A stretch of DNA of 7,764 nt from JBHPCZ01 sp042573625 (lineage in GTDB: Bacteria > Desulfobacterota > Desulfobacteria > Desulfobacterales > UBA11574): contig JBHPCZ010000143.1 of the NCBI GenBank assembly GCA_042573625.1, positions 1 to 7,764 of the forward strand. The letters are read 5' to 3'. This document shows, piece by piece, positions 1-5,619 of this stretch. The stretch's first letter is position 1. Each line of letters opens with the position of its first letter. The position numbers were made by a program, and so were the translations under genes. The notes under the pieces were generated by a model. The model did no database searches, was not told the DNA's origin, and saw only the letters and a program-made list of their open reading frames with translations.

Positions 1-285
1 CCTAGAAACCAGACCGCAGCGATCAGACGCGCTTTTTCCCGTCACCTTGGCACTACGATCGCCCGGCGTCATCCCCGAGTGTCAGCATTGTTTATTCACG
101 GACCCCATTTTGGGGACCGCTACGGTATTGTCCACACACTAAGAGCAGCCCTGGAAAACGCTGGTATAGCTCTACTGGCTATGGGGTGTACGGTTTCTTC
201 TATTTCCGTTGTCATCAGTGATAAGGACCTGGCCAAGGCTGTTGAGGCCCTTGATGCGACCTTTCAAAAATCCTCGGGCGAATAA
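1..285 (+). CDS. ACT-domain protein, C-terminal part (gene runs off the left edge)
   Basis: The frame is open from base 1 to the TAA at 283-285, so the gene begins outside the window; the GTG at 79 is only the first internal start-like codon and has no clear ribosome binding site. The visible 94 residues end in an ACT-like fold. A strand with LFIHGPHFGDRYGI leads into a helix (HTLRAALENAGI), then a strand with SSISVVIS, then a final helix rich in Ala and Leu (KAVEALDATF). This pattern resembles the C-terminal regulatory ACT domain of aspartate kinases, where paired ACT domains bind an amino-acid effector. The visible part cannot show whether a catalytic domain precedes it, so a stand-alone ACT regulatory protein is equally possible. 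The ACT assignment is fairly secure from the pattern; the parent enzyme is not determined. Confidence 0.6.
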   Translation, partial: PRNQTAAIRRAFSRHLGTTIARRHPRVSALFIHGPHFGDRYGIVHTLRAALENAGIALLAMGCTVSSISVVISDKDLAKAVEALDATFQKSSGE

Positions 286-320
286 AGCCCGGCATACTTT
301 CAAAAAACTGGCTTTGATTT
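284..320 (+). terminator. Weak possible terminator after the ACT-domain gene
   Basis: AAAGCC at 284-289 pairs with GGCTTT at 310-315 around a 20-nt loop and is followed by a T-rich stretch (GATTTATTC). The stem starts on the stop codon of the preceding gene, a common place for intrinsic terminators. The stem is only 6 bp and the loop long, so this is tentative. Confidence 0.25.
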
Positions 321-630
321 ATTCTCAGGAGGGGTTAATACTACCGCAAATGAAGTGTCTTGTGAGCTAAAATTCGAGGTGCCTAAAGTTAAGGTGTCGC
401 TTCGTTCCATCTATTCATATAAAATTGGCAGAATACCTTAACCCTGGCCCAGACCGATCACCAGCACTCTATATTTTGAAAGTCCGGTTTGGAATAATGC
501 ATGGGCCATTAATATATATGTACGAGTCGCACCAGGGCGGGCTTTAGCTCACTTCAAACTTTAGCACTTTTAATGATCTTTGGCAGGGCCAGATATCTCT
601 AAACTGGACCAATGAACCCGGTTCTTCAAG
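316..630. other. Gene-poor interval with one inverted repeat
   Basis: No ORF with coding character was seen on either strand. The interval lies between the 3' ends of two convergent genes, so it probably holds no promoter for either. It contains an inverted repeat (GTTAAGGT at 388-395 and ACCTTAAC at 435-442), listed separately, and an ATATATAT-like run near 512-520. No tRNA-like or other RNA fold was recognised. Confidence 0.5.
388..442. repeat. 8-bp inverted repeat
   Basis: GTTAAGGT (388-395) and ACCTTAAC (435-442) are perfect inverted copies separated by 39 bases. One wobble pair and one more Watson-Crick pair on the inner side extend the stem to 10. No T-run follows either arm, so it does not look like a terminator. 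It may be a chance dyad, an RNA stem or a trace of a small repeat element. Confidence 0.35.
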
Positions 631-671
631 ACTAAATAAAAGCCCCTGGCCGGCAAGAACGACCAGGGGCT
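631..671 (-). terminator. Rho-independent terminator of the HdrD-like gene
   Basis: AGCCCCTGG (641-649) and CCAGGGGCT (663-671) form a perfect 9-bp G/C-rich stem with a 13-nt loop. Read on the minus strand, the stem is followed by TTTATTTAG (640-632), a typical T-rich tail. It lies about 30 bases after the minus-strand stop codon at 700-702. This is a strong intrinsic terminator in the right orientation for that gene. Confidence 0.8.
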
Positions 672-699
672 GATCTGTGCTGTGACTTTCTTTGGTATA

Positions 700-2016
700 T
701 TACATCGCTGATTCAGGGTGAAAGACATTCACTTCTTTAAGATCGTCACCCAAATATTCACGTTCGTTTGGCCCAAGAATCCCCAGGGAAAGACATATTA
801 ACGTCCACAAGTGGACCGTCTGCCACGCATGATTGCGTTCTTCACTCAGGTCGTGGATCTGGGCATGGCAGTTGTGGCACGGCGTAATACAATAATCAGC
901 CTTTGTGTCCAGGATCTGGTTTGCTTTGAACCTGCCGTAGGCACGACGTTCATCTACATACCCGGACTGGAGAAAACCGCCGCCGCCGCCGCAGCAGTAG
1001 TTGTTAGACTTGTTGGGATCCATTTCAATAAAATTCTCTTCGCCCACAACCGCCTTTACCGTATAGCGCAGGTCATCCGCCACCGGATCACCAAAAGTCT
1101 TGCGCACCAGCTGGCACGGATCCTGAACAGTGAACTTGATCTTTAAGTCCTTGTTCCAGTCGGAATTGACCTTTAACTTGCCTTCACTAATCCACTTTGC
1201 ATACATTCGAATGATGCTTTCGATTTCAAAGTTGTGCTCAATGTTGAATTTTTTCAGCCCGGCCCGGACTGCAAAAAGTTCGTGCCCTCACTCGGTATTG
1301 AGCCAACACTTGGATTTCAAATCATCCACCGCTTTGGCCTTTACCCGGATAATATGTTCCCAGCTCTCGTTATCGCTCAGGAACATGCAGTAGTTTTCTG
1401 CCGCCCAACCCTTGGTACCATAGGTCCAGTCAGCTCCTGCAAGATGAAGAATCTTCCAGAGCGGCACCATTTCATCCGGCTCGGTCACCGGCTCACGGGA
1501 ATTCTGGTTCAAATAGAATTCAGCCCTCTGCTTGTCGATCGGTGCCTGCATATCCTTGAATTCTGGCTGGGCTTCTCTGTATTCCTCAAGCACGTCCTCG
1601 ACAACAAACCTAAAATCTTCCTCAGGTGTCCCCATGGCACTGCAGGTGTCATGTTTCAATGCCATGTCACATGACCCCAGGATACCCTTGGGGCGCTCTT
1701 CCCTGGGCCAGCTCGCCCGGGCATTGAAAACCAGCTGCGGAATGTCGATCTGCATCGGGCAAACATAAATGCAGCGCTGGCACATGGTACACATCCACAC
1801 CCAGGGCGTGCTGGTAATTTCTTCGTCCATTCCCAGGGATGCCATCCGCAAAAATTTTCTGGGATCCAAATCTGCCAGACCCGTGGCAGGACAACCCGAC
1901 GCGCATGCACCGCACGTCAAACAAAGGTTCAGATTTCCACCGTCGGGCAGAATCTCCATCACCTTGTCTTTGAAGATACTTTCTCTTTTCCCAATTACGA
2001 TTGCTTCCTCTGACAT
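700..2016 (-). CDS. HdrD-like iron-sulfur protein, predicted selenoprotein (in-frame UGA = Sec243)
   Basis: A 438-residue heterodisulfide-reductase-type electron-transfer protein, read through an in-frame TGA at 1288-1290 (codon 243). Without recoding the frame splits into a 242-residue N-terminal and a 168-residue C-terminal ORF. The N-terminal part has two 4Fe-4S ferredoxin motifs: C32, C35, C38, C42-P and C76, C79, C82, C86-P. A first, degenerate CCG region includes C210, C237 and the TE(U)GH motif. A second CCG domain has C301, then C341-C342-G, then C380 and C383, close to the CX31-39CCX35-36CXXC consensus. In HdrB/HdrD such motifs bind non-cubane 4Fe-4S clusters. The start is ATG at 2016 with GGAGGG 6 nt upstream. 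No signal peptide or membrane helix is visible, so it is probably cytoplasmic and passes electrons between soluble or membrane partners. No HdrA, ETF, flavin oxidase or cytochrome gene is adjacent, so its partner is unknown. TmcB/HmcF-type HdrD relatives of sulfate reducers are alternatives for naming. Family is secure; substrate is not. Confidence 0.88.
1249..1290 (-). promoter_or_regulatory. Putative bacterial SECIS element with its UGA codon
   Basis: On the mRNA (minus strand) the UGA occupies 1290-1288. CAGUCC (1271-1266) pairs fully with GGGCUG (1260-1255), including one U-G pair, around the 5-nt loop GGGCC (1265-1261). Below it a G-A mismatch is followed by five U-A pairs (1277-1273 with 1253-1249). 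The loop begins 23 nt after the UGA and starts with G. This fits the published bacterial SECIS model: a stem-loop just downstream of the UGA, a short apical loop, and a G in its first two positions for SelB binding. The loop lacks the GU seen in E. coli fdhF, so SelB recognition is inferred. Confidence 0.75.
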
Positions 2017-2061
2017 AAACCGCCCTCCGCTTTCAGGCTTGCGCCCATTTGTTTAAAGGGT

Positions 2062-2076
2062 CGGGCTATAGGCCCG
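2062..2076. promoter_or_regulatory. Small hairpin in the leader of the selenoprotein gene
   Basis: CGGGC (2062-2066) and GCCCG (2072-2076) flank a 5-base centre. It lies inside the predicted leader, about 45 bases upstream of the start codon and outside the ribosome binding site. It could be a stabilising 5' stem or a protein-binding dyad; no function can be assigned from sequence alone. Confidence 0.35.
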
Positions 2077-2136
2077 GATGTTTTCTTCGTTATAGTGGCC
2101 GGCGACTGCCAGGCACCTCACTATCTTTACATATGA

Positions 2137-2151
2137 GCAAACTCTGTGCCA
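2137..2151 (-). promoter_or_regulatory. Sigma-54 (RpoN) promoter of the HdrD-like selenoprotein gene
   Basis: On the minus strand the sequence reads TTGGCAC-AGAGT-TTGCT, matching the -24/-12 consensus TGGCAC-N5-TTGC at every core base with the exact GG-to-GC spacing. The -24 hexamer is 2151-2146 and the -12 TTGC is 2140-2137, giving a predicted transcription start near 2125 and a leader of about 108 nt before the ATG at 2016. Orientation and distance fit the 700-2016 gene. An RpoN promoter needs an AAA+ enhancer-binding activator; none is in the window. Confidence 0.72.
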
Positions 2152-2225
2152 ATATAGAGTAAATTTAGAAAACACTCTGATTTCGGTTGGTTATAATGGA
2201 AGTGGACCTGTAAACCGAAGGGGAA

Positions 2226-2266
2226 GAGAGGGGGATATACCCCATCGCCTGACTGGATAGTCTCTC
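2226..2266. promoter_or_regulatory. Dyad cluster upstream of the sigma-54 promoter (possible activator site)
   Basis: GGGGATATACCCC (2231-2243) is a dyad with 4-bp arms. It sits inside a wider pair, GAGAG (2226-2230) and CTCTC (2262-2266). The cluster lies about 75-115 bp upstream of the -24 element at 2151-2146, the usual distance for enhancer-binding-protein sites. The assignment rests on position and symmetry only. Confidence 0.3.
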
Positions 2267-2319
2267 AATATATTATAATCTTTGGATAATTTTATTGTTG
2301 GGTAAAAATGCCCCAGCCG

Positions 2320-2387
2320 TTACCAATTTACCCGCAGGTTGCGTACACGGCCTATCGCAAATCGGCGATAGGTCCGCGGGCTGGTAA
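2320..2387. repeat. Nested inverted repeat (68-nt stem-loop element)
   Basis: Three stems nest around one centre. The outer is TTACCA (2320-2325) with TGGTAA (2382-2387), the middle CCCGC (2331-2335) with GCGGG (2376-2380), and the inner CCTATCGC (2351-2358) with GCGATAGG (2365-2372) around a 6-nt loop. Two further G-C pairs extend the inner stem past a single bulged T. A smaller dyad, AATAT/ATATT, follows at 2386-2399. No T-run follows the main structure, so it is not a standard terminator. It may be a structured RNA, a protein-binding site or a small repeat element. Confidence 0.5.
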
Positions 2388-2556
2388 TATCGGAATATTT
2401 ATGCACAAGATACTGTTGCAGGTGCATGCGATCGTGAATTTGAGATACTCGCTGAATTAGCCAAGATTGGTATCAAAAAAACCGGAAGTAAAGCAGAGTC
2501 ATAATTGCCGAGTTTGAAATGTCAGCTTTATTGATGGCGCATGACGCCGTATAATT

Positions 2557-2976
2557 TTGTTTTTGTGTAACTATTCAGCCGGTTATAAACTTCACATTAC
2601 CCGAAGAGAGGCGCTTTATGTCCATGATGAACCTGACCATTCATTGATGCTGGTAGAAATGGAAGGTGAACCGATTGAGTATGCACCGGGTGTGGCGGGT
2701 GAATTTGTCTCACGCCGCAGCGTCAACTATCATGACCGCATCAAAGGTACCGGGTCCATGCAGGGTTATGCGATTACCAACTACCAATACGGTTCGGTCT
2801 ACAGCCGTTTTGAGGGGCATCGTGACGGGGATACCAAAATCACAACAGGAAACTGGGAAACCTATAAGGGAACGGGCAAACTCGTCGGCATCAAAGGCAA
2901 TGGCACATTCAAGGTGATCGTTGGAGAGCGTCCAAACGAATTTATTCTCGATATGGATGGCAATTATGACCTCTGA
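2557..2976 (+). CDS. Small beta-rich hypothetical protein, probably missing its original N-terminus
   Basis: The open frame runs to the TGA at 2974-2976 and gives 139 residues from a TTG at 2557. From about residue 14 it looks like a genuine beta-rich protein. Short strands alternate with glycine turns (KGTGSMQGYAI, GSVYSRFEGHRDGD, YKGTGKLVGIKGNGTF) and it ends in an acidic strand. Similar repeated G-x-G strands occur in small lipocalin-like or allene-oxide-cyclase-like barrel proteins, which are commonly exported. Here the start is poor. An in-frame TGA lies at 2542-2544, there is no ATG before residue 31 and no ribosome binding site before the TTG. Only LFLCNYSAGY remains where a signal peptide would be expected. 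I infer a 5' truncation or replacement. The codon pattern of the body is still clean. Function unknown. Confidence 0.5.
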   Translation: MFLCNYSAGYKLHITRREALYVHDEPDHSLMLVEMEGEPIEYAPGVAGEFVSRRSVNYHDRIKGTGSMQGYAITNYQYGSVYSRFEGHRDGDTKITTGNWETYKGTGKLVGIKGNGTFKVIVGERPNEFILDMDGNYDL

Positions 2977-3058
2977 TTTAACCGGCGAGTTCCCTGCAGC
3001 TGGCTAGCGGGGTACGCTTCAATAAAAAACCGCATTTAAGACTGGACACTCTGCAGCA

Positions 3059-3125
3059 AATTTTGTATTTTTTTCGTTTCCATTTATTTGGATGTTAAGG
3101 TAGATTTAAAAATCGATACAAAATT
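3059..3125. promoter_or_regulatory. 10-bp inverted repeat in the operon's upstream region
   Basis: AATTTTGTAT (3059-3068) and ATACAAAATT (3116-3125) are perfect inverted copies 47 bases apart in the A/T-rich region 55-120 bp before the kinase start at 3179. Spaced operators for a dimeric or looping regulator are possible, as is chance in A/T-rich DNA. No confident -35/-10 pair was recognised for the operon. Confidence 0.35.
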
Positions 3126-3178
3126 CGAAATTTTTATTTGATCCGATCCATAAAAACAGCTTCTTAACAACGTATTCG

Positions 3179-5155
3179 ATGAAATTTTCACTCAAAACCA
3201 AACTTATCGCAAGCTTTCTTACGGTTATTGTGATTCCCGGCGTCATTTCGACAGCTGTAGGAGTGTATCTTATCGACAGCGGGATTGTCCGTGAAGCACA
3301 GGGGAAAGTCGCGCTGGATTTAAATTCCGCCCGCCAATTCTATCAACATCGATTTGAACACATTAAGACTGCACTCATTTTTATCGCTGCTCAAGAGCTT
3401 TCTTCCGGCGAGATGCCGGCCGGCGAGAACCAAACCATATTAACTGCAAAACTTGAAGCGGCCAGGATTAAAGAAAATCTTGATTTTCTTGCTGTTACTG
3501 ACAACAACGGAATCGTGCGGGTTCGCTCGCGATCGCCGGCTGTCTATGGAGACAGCCAGTCAGATGACGAAATTGTCGGAAAAGCGCTTCGCCTGCGAGT
3601 CCCGGCAGCCCATACCCAGATCTTGCCCCGTGAGAAACTGGTTAAGGAGTCACCGGACCTTGCAAAACAGGCTAGGATCTGGTACGTTCCCACCCCGCAT
3701 TCCAGACCCACGCAAACAAAGGAAAATACGTCGGGAATGGTAATGAAAGCCGCCATTCCACTGCTGGATGAAGAGGGAAATCTGCTTGGGGTGCTTTATG
3801 GCGGCGTATTGATTAACCGCGACTTTGAAATCGTTGATAAAATCAAAGAGATTGTATATCAAGGGGTCAAATACGAGGGGAAGGACATCGGCACGGCAAC
3901 CATTTTCCAGGAAGACCTCCGGATTTCAACCAATGTCATGTTAAAGAACGGCGAACGAGCAATCGGCACCCGCGTTTCCAGCGAGGTTTATGATCTGGTC
4001 ATTGGCAAGGGCAAAATATGGACCGCAAGGGCCTTTGTTGTTAATGACTGGTACCTGACCGCCTATTCTCCGATCAGAAATGCGGACGGCACTCCTATCG
4101 GGATGCTTTATGTGGGTATCCTGGAAAAGAAATATTCCGATATGAAGGCCAACGCGTTCTGGATTTTCCTGGGTGTTACCTGCGCCGGTATTACCTTGGT
4201 ATTGTTCATCGCAGGTTTTATCGCCAACACAATGATAAAACCGGTTCAGAATCTTAAACAGGCGGCAGGGGAAATTGAAAAAGGCAATTTCGAATACCCT
4301 ATCGATGTCACCACCACTGACGAAATCGGTGACCTGACCGTCTCGTTTAAAAAGATGTGCCTTGAATTGAAAAATAGTTACGAGAAGCTTCAGGGTAAAA
4401 TTGAAGCTGCTGATGAAGATTTGAAAATAGCATACCGTGAGCTGAAGGAAAAACAGGAACTGCTGGTTCAGAAAGAAAAGCTGGCCTCTGTAGGGCAGCT
4501 TTCGGCCGGGGTTGCACATGAAATAAATAATCCCCTTGGAACGATCCTTGTTTTTTCTCACATGCTGCTGAAAGAAATGCCATTGGATGATCCGAAGCGA
4601 AGGGATATCGAAATGATTGTCAGCGAAGCCGACCGATGTAAAAGCATTGTCCGGGGTCTTCTGGATTTTGCCAGACAATCGAAGATATCCAAAAGTTCAA
4701 CAGACCCTGCGCTGCTCATTAATGAAGTGATTTCAATCATGAATGTCAAGGCACAGGAGAAAAATGTTGTTCTGACAGCCCACACATCGGACAATATCCT
4801 GCCGATTGACATTGACTTCGACCAGTTCAAACAAATGCTGGTCAACCTGGTAAACAATGGTATTGACGCGGTCTCAGCCAACGGTGAGGTATCAATATCA
4901 GCAAGAAACACACCTGATGGAGATGCAATGGAAGTCATTGTGTCGGACAACGGCTGCGGAATTCCGGAAGAAAATATACCCAATCTCTTTACGCCGTTTT
5001 TTACGACCAAGGAGATGGGCACGGGCACGGGCCTCGGCCTCGCCATCGCCTACGGCGTGGTGAAAATGCATTCCGGCAACATTACTGTGAAAAGCCGCCC
5101 GGGTGAAGGGGCAACCTTCACGGTATGGATTCCATACCATATGGCTGAAGGTTAA
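3179..5155 (+). CDS. Membrane sensor histidine kinase, Cache-HAMP-HisKA-HATPase
   Basis: A 658-residue inner-membrane sensor kinase. A short basic N-terminus is followed by TM1 (about residues 9-32), then a roughly 295-residue periplasmic sensor. TM2 spans about 327-349, HAMP about 350-402 (P355, DEIGD at 381-385), and a charged coiled coil about 400-435. The end of the sensor (GTRVSSEVYD, RAFVVNDWYLTAYSPIR, IGMLYVGILE) matches the Cache_3-Cache_2 type, which binds small ligands outside the membrane. The dimerisation/phosphorylation box is GVAHEINNPLG with H447. The ATPase domain has the N box around N556-N560, G1 box DNGCG (590-594), F box TPFFTTK and G2 box GTGTGLGL (614-621). All catalytic elements are present. 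The kinase core resembles the NtrB-like group. The ATG has no evident Shine-Dalgarno sequence, but the N-terminus is typical and no better start exists. It is first gene of a three-gene signalling operon; ligand unknown. Confidence 0.93.
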   Translation: MKFSLKTKLIASFLTVIVIPGVISTAVGVYLIDSGIVREAQGKVALDLNSARQFYQHRFEHIKTALIFIAAQELSSGEMPAGENQTILTAKLEAARIKENLDFLAVTDNNGIVRVRSRSPAVYGDSQSDDEIVGKALRLRVPAAHTQILPREKLVKESPDLAKQARIWYVPTPHSRPTQTKENTSGMVMKAAIPLLDEEGNLLGVLYGGVLINRDFEIVDKIKEIVYQGVKYEGKDIGTATIFQEDLRISTNVMLKNGERAIGTRVSSEVYDLVIGKGKIWTARAFVVNDWYLTAYSPIRNADGTPIGMLYVGILEKKYSDMKANAFWIFLGVTCAGITLVLFIAGFIANTMIKPVQNLKQAAGEIEKGNFEYPIDVTTTDEIGDLTVSFKKMCLELKNSYEKLQGKIEAADEDLKIAYRELKEKQELLVQKEKLASVGQLSAGVAHEINNPLGTILVFSHMLLKEMPLDDPKRRDIEMIVSEADRCKSIVRGLLDFARQSKISKSSTDPALLINEVISIMNVKAQEKNVVLTAHTSDNILPIDIDFDQFKQMLVNLVNNGIDAVSANGEVSISARNTPDGDAMEVIVSDNGCGIPEENIPNLFTPFFTTKEMGTGTGLGLAIAYGVVKMHSGNITVKSRPGEGATFTVWIPYHMAEG

Positions 5156-5217
5156 CTTCAAAGGGACGATGATTATAGCAGTGCAACTTTATTTTCATAA
5201 TGGAAAGGAGTAATGAA

Positions 5218-5619
5218 ATGAGTTTCAAAGAAGACAAGCCCAGATCCAGAGGTAAAATACTGATTGTTGATGATGACGCGGACTTTATCGAGATTGAAAA
5301 AGTCGTTCTTCAAAAAGAAGGTTATGATATAGCAGTGGCCTATAACGGAGAAGAATGTATTCAAAAAGTCGATGAGGATCCGCCGGATCTGATCATTCTC
5401 GATATTGCCATGCAGACTTCCTATGAAGGCGCCGATGTCGCCCAGGTGTTGCGTGACCGGCAGGACACCCGCCACATTCCTATCATTGTTGTAACCTCCC
5501 AGCCGGTACAAAGTATTTATCCGGAAGATATGTGGTATCCCACCGATGTATTTCTAAGAAAACCGGTAGATCGATACGAGTTGATCGAAAAAGTCAATAA
5601 CATATTCAAAAACAAGTAA
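5218..5619 (+). CDS. Single-domain response regulator (CheY-like receiver)
   Basis: A 133-residue protein that is essentially one receiver domain. The acidic pair is D18/D19, the phosphoacceptor D62 (LIILDIAM), the switch Thr T93 and the invariant Lys K115 (RKP). All residues for Mg2+ binding and phosphorylation are present. The loop after D62 is unusual: MQTSYEGAD replaces the common MPGMDG. There is no DNA-binding, enzymatic or other output domain, so it probably acts as a phosphate carrier or by protein contact. The start is ATG 5218, preceded by AAGGAG (5205-5210) with 7-nt spacing; an upstream in-frame ATG at 5200 lies on top of that site and is less likely. It follows the membrane kinase by 62 nt and its stop TAA overlaps the next start, so all three genes are probably cotranscribed. 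The adjacent kinases are the likely phosphodonors. Confidence 0.92.
   Translation: MSFKEDKPRSRGKILIVDDDADFIEIEKVVLQKEGYDIAVAYNGEECIQKVDEDPPDLIILDIAMQTSYEGADVAQVLRDRQDTRHIPIIVVTSQPVQSIYPEDMWYPTDVFLRKPVDRYELIEKVNNIFKNK

Larger units (their letters stand above)
2152..2556. other. Gene-poor interval with dyads and orphan coding-like fragments
   Basis: Between the sigma-54 promoter and the ORF at 2557 there is no full-length gene. Plus-strand contents are: a 50-codon ORF from ATG 2308 to TAG 2460 without a good ribosome binding site; a start-less open stretch (2388-2504, stop TAA) whose last 31 codons read like protein (for example DREFEILAELAKIG); and the nested dyad at 2320-2387. The two open stretches overlap in different frames, so at most one is real. 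The mixture fits decayed sequence better than an active gene. Confidence 0.4.

Noticed and set aside
700..2016. Reading the minus-strand locus as two separate genes or as a nonsense-mutated pseudogene
   Set aside because: Both halves share one frame, the intervening 27 codons are protein-like, the second half has no ribosome binding site of its own at its first ATG, and a SECIS-like stem follows the TGA. Recoding explains all of this more simply.
811..2056. Several plus-strand ORFs of 78-146 codons opposite the HdrD-like gene
   Set aside because: They lie antisense to a well-supported gene, overlap one another in different frames and show no recognisable domains or ribosome binding sites. 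They are shadows of its codon pattern.
2187..2279. TATAAT-like boxes at 2192-2197 and 2274-2279 as sigma-70 promoters on the plus strand
   Set aside because: Neither has a recognisable -35 element at suitable spacing, and no convincing plus-strand gene begins downstream.
2308..2460. A 50-codon plus-strand ORF across the nested dyad
   Set aside because: It lacks a ribosome binding site, runs through a strong stem-loop, overlaps another open frame and has no recognisable protein character. It is noted only in the interval description.
3941..4678. A 245-codon minus-strand ORF opposite the membrane histidine kinase
   Set aside because: Despite its length it lies wholly inside the kinase gene, has a low-complexity Phe/Gln-rich product with no family resemblance, and lacks start signals. 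The sense strand has complete kinase motifs.
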